The notes beneath the pieces were generated by a model. It made no database searches. It worked only from the letters and a program-made list of their open reading frames with translations, and had not been told where the DNA came from. Position numbers and translations under genes: made by a program. A stretch of 51,261 bases of DNA from Gammaproteobacteria bacterium (lineage in GTDB: Bacteria; Pseudomonadota; Gammaproteobacteria; Arenicellales; JAJDZL01): assembly GCA_022824665.1 (NCBI GenBank), contig JAJDZL010000223.1, forward strand, positions 1 to 51,261, written 5' to 3'. Positions 40,483 through 49,184 of this stretch are shown here, one piece after another. Each line of letters starts with the position of its first letter. Position 1 is the stretch's first letter.

Positions 40483-40666
40483 CTGTTGAATTTGTACATG
40501 TTCATTTGACCGCCAAATTTGCCTGTATGAGTCCCCAGCAATTCACCGCGCGTGGTCATGCAGCATTTGACTGTCAGGTCTGCCGGCGGGAACATGCAAC
40601 GCGCTCAAACAAAAGGCAATCTGACCGTTCGCGTCGACACTTTGCGGTGCATTGAGAAAACATCTT

Positions 40667-42658
40667 TTACACCGGTAATTCGCGTCTTTGTTCGGTGATG
40701 CGAAACTTCAATTTCCGATTTGGCGACATCGATGGTAATGGATCAAAACCCAGCTTATAGTTGGCCGGTGTTAACTCAAGCGTGAAATAATGTGCAATCA
40801 TCATCAAGTTTATGGCCAGCTGGTCTTCCACGAAGTTTGCGCCGAGACACCTGTGAGTACCCAAACCATAAGGTGCGTAGCCCGGACTGCGATGCTCCTC
40901 GCGATCTGGTAAATAGCGATCAATGTCGAATTTGTATGGATCGGGAAACACACTGTCAATGTAGTGTGAAGCTGTTTGCGCTATATGGATTCTAGTACCA
41001 ATAGGCAACTCGAAGCCCTCGACCGTACAGGAATTCATTACGTTGCGAATAGACATTGGAATTATGGGATAAAGGCGTAAGCATTCCATTACGAAACGTT
41101 TTGTAACGTCAAACAACGAACTGCTGAACTGTTCAACATCCGGATCTCCATTTACAAACAATGCATCTGCTTCTCGGCTAATTTGGTTGTACATATCGGG
41201 TTGGCTAACCATGGCATAGAGTGCGAAACCCAATGCATCACCGACGTACACGCTGGCAAGCATTGGTGCTGAAAAATAAAATCCCAAGTTGGACTCCGGT
41301 AAAAACTGGGGATTGTTAGCATGGAGATTCAGCAGGTCATCAGCGAGATTTCTGGGACAGGCACTTCTCTGAGCGGGGGTATGGCTGCTTTGTACACGCT
41401 CCAGCGCCAAATTGACGGCCTTAGCCGCCCGCTTCATTCGCGGGGTATTCAGCATAAATTTTGGCAATACGTTTACAACATGGGTCATGAGTGCCCGCTC
41501 TTTGTACTTGATCAGTTGCGCCGAGATGTCCTGCGAATTAATGCCAATTAAAGTTGGCGCGATCTGTGCGTTAAGCAGCGACCGGCAAACTGTCGTTGCC
41601 TGTAGTGTGGAGCCCACTTTCCAATCTGCCATGAAACTGCGGATTTCACTCAAAATGACACCCATTGTTGCTCTGAATCTGTTTTTAGAGTAAGCTGAGT
41701 GCAAGGATTTACGAAGCTGGAAATGGTCTGCGCCATCAAGCGAGGGAAACAGTCCTGCAGCACCATAGACTTTTTCAAATTCTACAAAATAGTCTCGGCT
41801 TCTCAAGTAAATTCGCCCATTTCGATGTGCCCATCGGTTGCTCTCTGGTCCTGCTAAAAAGTACAGGGGTTCACGAAACGGCAGGCGAATCTGAAATACC
41901 GGTCCATACTCTTGCGCTAAATCACCAAATAGAGCTGGAATGTAGCCAATTCTTAAATTTCGGTTGAAAGGAAGTTTGTGCAGCGCAACGCTTGGAATTT
42001 TTTTTGTCAATCGGGAACGTCGAAGCAGGGGACTTGTAATGTTTTGTTTCACTGCAAGCGCGATTGACCGACCGATCAGTTCAATCTTGCAAATGGACTC
42101 AATGCGCGCTTGTGATTGCTCGTCCAGATCGTACATCAATCGAAACACATTGCACGCTTCACACAGGGAAACAATAATGGCGTCCTCTGGTTCTGGTATT
42201 TCGTTGGCGAAAATGCATTTACCAATTCGGCGTTTGATGTTGTTTGTGTACTGACTGTTTGGTGCAAGCGTCCAAAAATCGCCGTGGTGGTGCGTTAATA
42301 CTTTCAGTTGAACCAGTCGTTCCAGGGTTGAATCAATAATTGTCTCTGAATGTATCGATAGGTGTTCAATCCAGTAGGCGGTACTTCTTGGAGTTTTCTC
42401 ATTTGCAATTTTCTCCAAAATGGAATCCAGTATTGGTTCCCCCGTCGCGTCGCTGTTCAGCAGGTACAACAGATCTATGTCCGTATCAACGCGGTGTTGC
42501 AAGGACAGTTCCGCGAGTGCCGCGCCGGTTAGTGCACAGCTCAGGCTCCAACCGGGAACTTGGTAAAAATACCCCGATTCTTCATTGAGCAGCAGCAGAA
42601 TCAGCTCCGCCGCCAAATTCAACTTTGGCTGCTCAAGGCTGCTGGAATTACCGTTCAT
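40667..42658 (-). CDS. GPP34 (GOLPH3-like) domain fused to cytochrome P450
   Basis: N-terminal about 205 aa: LNLAAELILLLLNEESGYF..LSCALTGAALAELSLQHRVDTD..DATGEPILDSILEKIAN..DSTLERLVQLKVLTHH (GPP34 layout). C-terminal P450: ECLRLYPIIP (ExxR), YAPYGLGTHRCLGANF (heme Cys). Confidence 0.8.
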   Translation of the reverse strand: MNGNSSSLEQPKLNLAAELILLLLNEESGYFYQVPGWSLSCALTGAALAELSLQHRVDTDIDLLYLLNSDATGEPILDSILEKIANEKTPRSTAYWIEHLSIHSETIIDSTLERLVQLKVLTHHHGDFWTLAPNSQYTNNIKRRIGKCIFANEIPEPEDAIIVSLCEACNVFRLMYDLDEQSQARIESICKIELIGRSIALAVKQNITSPLLRRSRLTKKIPSVALHKLPFNRNLRIGYIPALFGDLAQEYGPVFQIRLPFREPLYFLAGPESNRWAHRNGRIYLRSRDYFVEFEKVYGAAGLFPSLDGADHFQLRKSLHSAYSKNRFRATMGVILSEIRSFMADWKVGSTLQATTVCRSLLNAQIAPTLIGINSQDISAQLIKYKERALMTHVVNVLPKFMLNTPRMKRAAKAVNLALERVQSSHTPAQRSACPRNLADDLLNLHANNPQFLPESNLGFYFSAPMLASVYVGDALGFALYAMVSQPDMYNQISREADALFVNGDPDVEQFSSSLFDVTKRFVMECLRLYPIIPMSIRNVMNSCTVEGFELPIGTRIHIAQTASHYIDSVFPDPYKFDIDRYLPDREEHRSPGYAPYGLGTHRCLGANFVEDQLAINLMMIAHYFTLELTPANYKLGFDPLPSMSPNRKLKFRITEQRRELPV

Positions 42659-42765
42659 CGTGAATCAATGCGTTTTAGAACAAAGCGTAATACTTAGAGT
42701 CCAGCGTTCTGCAGGATGAGAACCAAAGCTGCTGAATAAAGACCCGCAATTCATACTCTGGTGGT

Positions 42766-43611
42766 TTATCTGACTCGTTTAAGTGCCGTACGGGTAAAGT
42801 CACCGAGGTCGAGGTCGGTGCCGAACTCGTAATCGGACCACTGTAGCACGGTACTCTTACCGGTAAGGTGGTTGGTCATTTTTATCACGGAAGCGCGCCA
42901 AAAACGGTCGAGGTATTTCTGATAGTTCTCCACAGACATAGTTTTGAGATGCTCTTCCCTGCGATCGAAAAAGTGGATTTCTATGGTACGAAATTCTTGC
43001 TGATCGAGCCAGACCTTTTGGCGGGAGTAGCCGGATTCTTCATTATCGGGGATGCGCTCCAGAACGTAGCAGTCTAGTTCTCCGCACGATTCTTCACCCA
43101 GGTATCGGTGGGAGTACTTCTCGACCTCAGCAGTGCCAAGGTCTTCATAGGAAAATTCGCTGCCCATAAAAGAACCGGATTGATTCGATGAACTGATGCC
43201 TTTAACGCGTTTCAGTGCTGGGAGATAGAGCCACTGCCGGTCTGGTTCTTCTTTATGTGCATGGACCAAAAACGCGGTTCCCTTGACATCAGCAGGACGG
43301 TCGAAAATGAACAATGTACGGTCGCCGTCTCCTTCCACCTCAATGACTTTGAGACGCACTGCACGTTTACTCTCCCGACCCTGCTTATTGCGCAGCGTCA
43401 TGGTTAGATTTGCAGAGAAATTGCCGAATCCTCTCTGACGCTCGCGAGATTCCGTTGCTATTTTGTGTCCTGATTCTTCCGCAGTTCCAGCTAGCAGGTC
43501 GGTGGACGACTGCACAGTAAACGGGCACAGGACAAGCATAGTTGCGAATGCCAAATTCAATATGTTTGCAAAATTGAAATGCAAAATTGATACTCCTTGT
43601 TTTAGACTCAA
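42766..43611 (-). CDS. LolA-like periplasmic outer membrane lipoprotein-sorting protein
   Basis: FIFDRPADVKGTAFLVHAHKEEPDRQWLYLPALKRVKGISSSNQSGSFMGSEFSYEDLG is the typical family core; N-terminal hydrophobic signal. Confidence 0.85.
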   Translation of the reverse strand: MSLKQGVSILHFNFANILNLAFATMLVLCPFTVQSSTDLLAGTAEESGHKIATESRERQRGFGNFSANLTMTLRNKQGRESKRAVRLKVIEVEGDGDRTLFIFDRPADVKGTAFLVHAHKEEPDRQWLYLPALKRVKGISSSNQSGSFMGSEFSYEDLGTAEVEKYSHRYLGEESCGELDCYVLERIPDNEESGYSRQKVWLDQQEFRTIEIHFFDRREEHLKTMSVENYQKYLDRFWRASVIKMTNHLTGKSTVLQWSDYEFGTDLDLGDFTRTALKRVR

Positions 43612-44345
43612 TACTGGATTTTACTACGTGTCTGAAAATAGTATAGTTTTCCGTAAAAAAACCGCGTCATGCCGGGTGGCGATGGTATATTCAGATTAGG
43701 ACAAAATTAGTATGGCGCGCTATTCAGATGCTGAATTCTCTATGCGGTTTAAACCCCGGTACAAAGTTCCGGTCGGTCCAGTCATACGTTATAGCCCCTG
43801 GTGGTGCTGTAAGAACCTCTCTAATGGTAATTGAAAAATTATTCTCGCTGTACGGGGTGATCGCCGCCAATCATGAGGGTTTAGTGCGCCAAACTCGTTT
43901 GGTTCCTCACGAGTTACTTGCAGGTGCTGCAGACCCATCAGTCGTGTCGGGATATCTTCGCGCGACTTCGATTGATGACAAAGTAGCTGATGAAGGGGCC
44001 GTCCAGTTCAACCTTTGCGAATTCGATTTATTGCACGATTATGGCCTTGGGAGGTAGATTTACGTGCATGGTGAAAAAAAGGGACGGATTGCTATACTTG
44101 AATACCAACCACATTTGGCCAGCCGATATGACTCTTGAACTTTAAGTTGCAGTCATAATGATGGCACGCTCTTCGGAACGGCGCTTACCAACTCGCGGGT
44201 GGTCGAATTTATTTGTTTTGGCTGCTGTTGACACTCGACGGGACTAAACAGATGACTGAAGATACAAGGGGATAATGCAGCTGACGGGCAAATTAAGCCG
44301 ACAACCTGACGTTTTTTTCATTGATTCTTTCGAATTATTTCCGAC

Positions 44346-45383
44346 ATGAAACTTCGCAAATTATCCACCAGGTTAAAGCGCGTTTATCGCGGGTCGAACG
44401 TGGCTAGTCGGGTGCAGGTTTTCAACCAATGGACCGACAAGGCCTTCACTGAAGATTCTGGCGCCGCGGGCTACAATCACGTCGAAACCGTCAAGGAATA
44501 TTACGACCTGTGCAGCGAGTTCATGGCTTTCGGTTGGGGTGAATCCCTGCACTTTGCTCCACTGTCACCTAAGGAGAGTCTTGAAGACTCCAAGATCCGG
44601 CATCAGCGGCTGATGATAGACAAGCTGGAACTGCGGGAAGGTATGACAGTCATCGATGTGGGTTGTGGGTTTGGCGGCCCGATGCGTCGTGTCGTGACTG
44701 AGGCCGGTGTTCGGGTTACGGGGGTCAACAGCAACGAATTTCAGCTGGAAAAGGCTAAATCGCTTAATTTAGAAGCAAAGATCGATCAGCAGGTCGATTT
44801 GGTTGCGTGCAGTTTCATGGATATGAGCGTCATCGGAGACAACACTTTCGACCGGGGCTATGCGATCGAATCCACGTGCCATGCGCCGGACAAGGTGGGT
44901 GCGTTCGCTGAAATTTACCGTGTATTGAAACCCGGTGCCTATTTCTGGGGTCAGGAAATGTGTATAACGGACAGATTCAATCCGCATGACAGTCAGCACC
45001 GAGCCATCAAGCAGGAACTGATGCACGGTATAGCGCTCAAGGAAATCGCGACGATGGACGAGGTTGACCGAGCACTTGAAGTTGCCGGATTCCAGGTCAT
45101 TGAGGGGAACGACCATGCCGTCGGAGGGAATGCTCCGGCCACGCCGTGGTATCAGCCCATGGAGACCCGGCACGGAACGATTGGTAATGCCTTGCGTAGG
45201 ACTGCGCTGGGTCGCAAGGTGTTTCTCGGAGCATCCGGGCTAGCCGAGGCGGTGGGTTTCTTCCCGAAGGGCTCGAAACAGGTTCTGCGGCTGATGGATC
45301 GTACCGCCGAGGCCTATATCGCGGGCGGTCGGACAGGGATCTTCACGCCGTTGTATTGTTTCGTTGCGCGAAAACCGCTTTAG
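44346..45383 (+). CDS. Sterol 24-C-methyltransferase-like SAM methyltransferase (copy 2)
   Basis: YYDLCSEFMAFGWGESLHFAP, VIDVGCGFGGPMRRV, YAIESTCHAPDKVGAFAEIYRVLKPG, C-terminal YCFVARKP. Confidence 0.87.
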   Translation: MKLRKLSTRLKRVYRGSNVASRVQVFNQWTDKAFTEDSGAAGYNHVETVKEYYDLCSEFMAFGWGESLHFAPLSPKESLEDSKIRHQRLMIDKLELREGMTVIDVGCGFGGPMRRVVTEAGVRVTGVNSNEFQLEKAKSLNLEAKIDQQVDLVACSFMDMSVIGDNTFDRGYAIESTCHAPDKVGAFAEIYRVLKPGAYFWGQEMCITDRFNPHDSQHRAIKQELMHGIALKEIATMDEVDRALEVAGFQVIEGNDHAVGGNAPATPWYQPMETRHGTIGNALRRTALGRKVFLGASGLAEAVGFFPKGSKQVLRLMDRTAEAYIAGGRTGIFTPLYCFVARKPL

Positions 45384-45872
45384 GTGTCACGCTTCCAGAC
45401 GCTTTGATTGCACATCAGACGTTCGGTTCGCATCTTTACCGTCCATTACGAATCTTCAGTTTCTTACTTCGTTTTATCGACCGGAGCAGACTGAAGCGAA
45501 GCGTATGGTCAGCGGGAGTTTCCTTAAGGGTGAAGTGGCGCTAATTCATTAACTTGTTGACAGCCGGTTGCGGATTTATCGAGCAGTAGCCGAGTCGCGA
45601 CAATCTGAATGTGTTGTGCTGCGCTAATACGGTCACGCAATTCGGATCCTATCGAGTCTATTTTGTTATTGCTGTTCATATACAATTTCCTCAGTGCATT
45701 TTCTCAAGGTGCTCTGTTTTGAAGGCGACTATACCGATGATTTTCGGGCACCGGTGCCTTGTAGTGAAAGCGGAAGTACAAAATGACGCTTGGTTTCAGT
45801 TTACTGAGTAATTGCAGAACGCTTTACTTCTTCTGGTCCGGGTGAAGCACGGAGCCACCACCAGGTTCTTAT

Positions 45873-45948
45873 GGGCCGTTAGCTCAGTTGGCAGAGCAGT
45901 TGACTCTTAATCAATTGGTCCGGGGTTCGAATCCCTGACGGCCCACCA
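45873..45948 (+). tRNA. tRNA-Lys, anticodon CTT (CCA encoded)
   Basis: gggccgttagctcagttggcagagcagttgactcttaatcaattggtccggggttcgaatccctgacggcccacca: cloverleaf stems, T-loop ggttcgaatcc, anticodon loop ctCTTaa. Confidence 0.95.
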
Positions 45949-45974
45949 AATCCAGGGTGGTACGCACCAAAGTG

Positions 45975-46242
45975 GAAAAAAAACAATCTGCGTCAGTACC
46001 GGGCCCTGCCGCCTGCCACCACGAAGTGGCTGCGGATTTACCACAAACGAAGTGCAATGGAGCACATCAATTCCAGAGTGGCTGATGGGTTTATGTTGGA
46101 CAGCCATTATCTGCGCGGCGAGAAGTCGCTGGGACTGAAGGTCACGGTCTTGATGATGGTGATGATGGCGGCGGCCAATCTGGCGATGGAATTGAATAGA
46201 CCCGATGAGGTGCGATCGCTGGTTCCGTTCCTGGCAGCCTGA
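45975..46242 (+). pseudogene. Transposase C-terminal remnant (IS1182/IS5-type DDE)
   Basis: Frame reads NNLRQYRALPPATTKWLRIYHKRSAMEHINSRVADGF..LRGEKSLGLKVTVLMMVMMAAANLAM; the HKRSAMEHINSR segment resembles the KkRtaVErvnsR of DDE transposases. Confidence 0.55.
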
Positions 46243-46246
46243 GCTG

Positions 46247-46267
46247 GCCCCTGGGCGGGGCTTTTTC
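46247..46267 (+). terminator. Candidate rho-independent terminator
   Basis: gcccc-tgggc-ggggc stem-loop followed by ttttt. Confidence 0.6.
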
Positions 46268-46599
46268 TCCTAATCACTGAAAGTCGTAGCGGCGACGGAT
46301 TCGACGCACCTGTGATTCGGCTCGCAGCCAGAATTGAACGGAATTTGTTGATATCAATTGCCAAAGGCAATCAAGGTCAGCAAATTCTTCCGACATTGAG
46401 GTAATTGGTACTTTAGAGATGGCCTCTCACCAGATGGATCATCTCAACAAACGGCGCCAACGGAAACGCCTCGATCTTAGCTGGCGTGAACGCCGCGAGC
46501 GGGAACTTGCACTGAATGACGACTGCCGTGCTAAAAAGGCGGGCGCAAGACCGGGAGATTTCCGGGCTAATTGCCTATGTGAAACAAGGGTAATGAACG

Positions 46600-47070
46600 A
46601 TGCAAAATGAGTTGATTGATACTTTGACCGAGACTTTCGAGGGCCACGCCCAAGAGACGGAAAACGGTGTGGAGTACTGGCTTGCCAGGGACTTACAGCA
46701 ATTGCTGGTCTACACCAAGTGGGACAATTTTCTCAACGTCATCTCCAAAGCCAAGACGGCCTGTGAGGTATCGGGCCACAATATCGTTGACCATTTTGCC
46801 GATGTCGGCAAAATGGTTGAACCCGGCTCCTGCAGCCAGTGGGAAATCAGCAAGCTCCATCAGTTTAGCCGCCAGGCTGCGCGTAGACTGACAATTTTGG
46901 ATAATGCTGAAACGCTTTCAGATTTGGCGGCCTTACCGAGTAATCGGCTTGAAGAGCTTGGTGGAGACAGAGTTGGACAATACAGCATTCGAATTAACCT
47001 GCAATGGCGAGTATGTTTTCGATGGACGGTCGATGGTCCAGGTGAGGTCGAAATTGTTGATTATCACTGA
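46600..47070 (+). CDS. Chimeric ORF: DinD-like N-terminal segment fused in frame to HigB toxin C-terminal segment
   Basis: GVEYWLARDLQQLLVYTKWDNFLNVISKAKTACEVSGHNIVDHFADVGKMVEPGS (DinD-like) then RQAARRLTILDNAETLSDLAALPSNRLEELGGDRVGQYSIRINLQWRVCFRWTVDGPGEVEIVDYH (HigB). Confidence 0.75.
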   Translation: MQNELIDTLTETFEGHAQETENGVEYWLARDLQQLLVYTKWDNFLNVISKAKTACEVSGHNIVDHFADVGKMVEPGSCSQWEISKLHQFSRQAARRLTILDNAETLSDLAALPSNRLEELGGDRVGQYSIRINLQWRVCFRWTVDGPGEVEIVDYH

Positions 47071-47082
47071 AGAGTAATAAAA

Positions 47083-47385
47083 ATGAAAATTAAAAGTGGG
47101 ATGCATCCAATACATCCAGGTGAGATTCTTCGAGGAGAAATGAATGAGCTTGAACTTTCAGCCAGTACGTTGGCAAAAGCCCTATGTGTTCCGGTGAACC
47201 GCATCACTTTAATTGCAAATGAACAACGGGGCGTGAGTGCAGATACGGCGCTGCGATTGGCTAGTTACTTTGGTACATCGCCTGAGTTTTGGCTTAATCT
47301 TCAAAAGGCATGGGAGTTGCGTTGTGCAGAAATTGAGAAAGGCGAACGGATTGCCAATAGTGTGTTGCCTCGGGAAGTTGGATAG
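47083..47385 (+). CDS. higA: HigA-family antitoxin (XRE HTH)
   Basis: GMHPIHPGEILRGEMNELELSASTLAKALCVPVNRITLIANEQRGVSADTALRLASYFGTSPEFWLNLQ. Confidence 0.92.
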   Translation: MKIKSGMHPIHPGEILRGEMNELELSASTLAKALCVPVNRITLIANEQRGVSADTALRLASYFGTSPEFWLNLQKAWELRCAEIEKGERIANSVLPREVG

Positions 47386-47681
47386 AGAAACTGAAAATCA
47401 ATTCTGCTGGCGAAGATCGTATGATTTTAGGCAATTTAGGAGACGTTCGGCACGATTCGTTTACAACTAACGGTGTAGCATCTGTCTAGCATCAATCTGG
47501 TTAGTGATGCACTGACATCGGCAACGACTCGCAGACTTATCTCCAGTTTCGACAAAACAATTCGTCGTGTTTAAACTATGCCAGATGCATTAGTCTGGAC
47601 TTTTCTGATTCACCGGCGGCAACCTCAGTCGGAAAGACCGATTCAGGGAAGTAGTTTTTTTATTTAATCCCTCTATGCACC

Positions 47682-47835
47682 CTATACGATCAAATTGACG
47701 TAAGAATGACTCTCGAATACCTTTTTTGCCAAAGTAGTTTTTCCACTTTGCCGAGGACCCATTAGTGTAACGACTGGTGATTGGGTTGCAGCGCCTCGCA
47801 ATACTGGCGCAATATTTCTCTTTATAAACAAACAG
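47682..47835 (-). pseudogene. Decayed N-terminus of a DUF4143-family AAA ATPase
   Basis: Minus-strand manual frame: LFIKRNIAPVLRGAATQSPVVTLMGPRQSGKTTLAKKVFESHSYVNLIV*, parallel to the intact 21745 protein (KRNLGIDLLNPAEQFPVLTLNGPRQSGKTTLVRSLFQDHAYVSLEA). Confidence 0.7.
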
Positions 47836-48218
47836 CTGGTTCATAAAATCGTATTATTCAAAATAACATCTTTAAATATACGAAAAACAGCGAGAAATGA
47901 ATTTGTTTCCGCGACAAAGAGCAGATTTGAAATGTCGGTAAGGCCATTTCGGGAAGCTGTAGTGATTTAACCGCACTGGGAGCAAAAAGACGTCAATGGA
48001 ACCGATATTTTCGCAAAGCTGAATAATTAACGACAGATTTGAAGAATTTTGTGCGATAAACAACTGCTGAAATAGAAAGAGTCGGCAATGCGACCAACAT
48101 ACTCTTGCAGGTTGCCGGAAAGAGTTAAGCGCTGTGACCAAAAGTCTCAATGGACATTTGATTTTATTGGGCTAGAATACTGATGTATTGGTGTGGACAA
48201 ATCCTGGAAAACTGATCA

Positions 48219-48267
48219 TTGACTCTCAGCCAATTGATCCGAGGTTCGAATTCCTGACGGCCTGCTA
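48219..48267 (+). repeat. Degenerate copy of the tRNA-Lys 3' half (candidate att-site remnant)
   Basis: ttgactctcagccaattgatccgaggttcgaattcctgacggcctgcta versus tRNA 3' 49 nt: 40/49 ungapped identity, all 9 differences are transitions. Confidence 0.7.
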
Positions 48268-48385
48268 ATTCGTTTTTTTTAGCTTGATAATTGTTTTCAA
48301 TGTATGGGGTGATTGACACCGATCATGTTCGTTTAGTGGTGATAATTTCCGGAATTTCTGCGCCGCGGGCGAATTCGGGTGCAAC

Positions 48386-48952
48386 TCAGCATTGCTGATA
48401 CCGGTGACAGTCCACCAAGTGGTCATTAACCAATCCAGCTGCCTGCATGAATGCATAGCAAATGGTGCTGCCGACGAAGCTGAACCCTCTTTTTTTCAAG
48501 TCTTTGCTCATGCGATCTGACAACAAAGTGTTGTTCGGCACCTGGTCGAGGGATATCCAGGCGTTTTGGATGGGAGTGCCGTCGACAAAGTCCCAGAAAT
48601 AATCATCCAGTGTTAACCCAGAATCGCGCATCTTCAGACAAGCGCGGGCATTCTTGATAAACGCATTGACCTTTAACCGGTTTCGTACGATACCCGGATC
48701 ATTGAGCAGTGCTGTAACTTTCTTGTCATCATAGCGGGCGATTAAGTCAGGATTGAAGCCGTCAAAGACCTGCTTATAGTGTGCGCGTTTGCGCAGAATC
48801 GTAATCCAGCTAAGCCCGGCCTGTGCGCCTTCCAAACACAGCATTTCGAACAGTTTTGTACTGTCATACTCAGGAACACCCCATTCCAGATCGTGGTATT
48901 CGCGATATAGCGGGTCGCCATCGCACCACCCACACCGAATCAGGTCATCCAC
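48386..48952 (-). CDS. tag: DNA-3-methyladenine glycosylase I
   Basis: RCGWCDGDPLYREYHDLEWGVPEYDSTKLFEMLCLEGAQAGLSWITILRKR; C-terminal GLVNDHLVDCHRY. Confidence 0.95.
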   Translation of the reverse strand: MDDLIRCGWCDGDPLYREYHDLEWGVPEYDSTKLFEMLCLEGAQAGLSWITILRKRAHYKQVFDGFNPDLIARYDDKKVTALLNDPGIVRNRLKVNAFIKNARACLKMRDSGLTLDDYFWDFVDGTPIQNAWISLDQVPNNTLLSDRMSKDLKKRGFSFVGSTICYAFMQAAGLVNDHLVDCHRYQQC

Positions 48953-49184
48953 ATCAAGTGCTCCTGAATCGGTGTATCGACTGTCTGCCTGGCAGTGGAT
49001 GTTTTTGTCGAATTCTCATGTTGAATTTACCTGTCATTATGGTGTTGACTCGTACGACAACATTTGCCTTGCAACGACGCGACATATTAAAGATTACGCC
49101 CGAGATCCGGTACCTTTGCCATACCCGAATCGTGCAGCGGACTCTCGGCTGCTGTGATTCGGTAAGCTTGCCATTTATTTTTCA

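Noticed and set aside
43728-44057. 109-aa ORF as a real gene
   Set aside because: No recognisable family and atypical composition. Part of it (about 43849-43889) resembles the sequence near 48300 (about 30/41), more like mobile-element debris than a conserved gene.
45907-46107. Minus-strand 66-aa ORF over the tRNA-Lys gene
   Set aside because: It overlaps the tRNA; reads like the spurious hypothetical proteins often annotated antisense to tRNAs.
46419-46610. 63-aa basic ORF upstream of the DinD-HigB chimera
   Set aside because: No family recognised; may be a fragment. Not supportable as a gene.
48300-48340. Short repeat shared with 43849-43889 (tgta-ggggtgat..atcatg..gtttagtg)
   Set aside because: About 30/41 matches with clustered mismatches. 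Too weak to call as a repeat family without a genome-wide search; possibly ends of a decayed IS.
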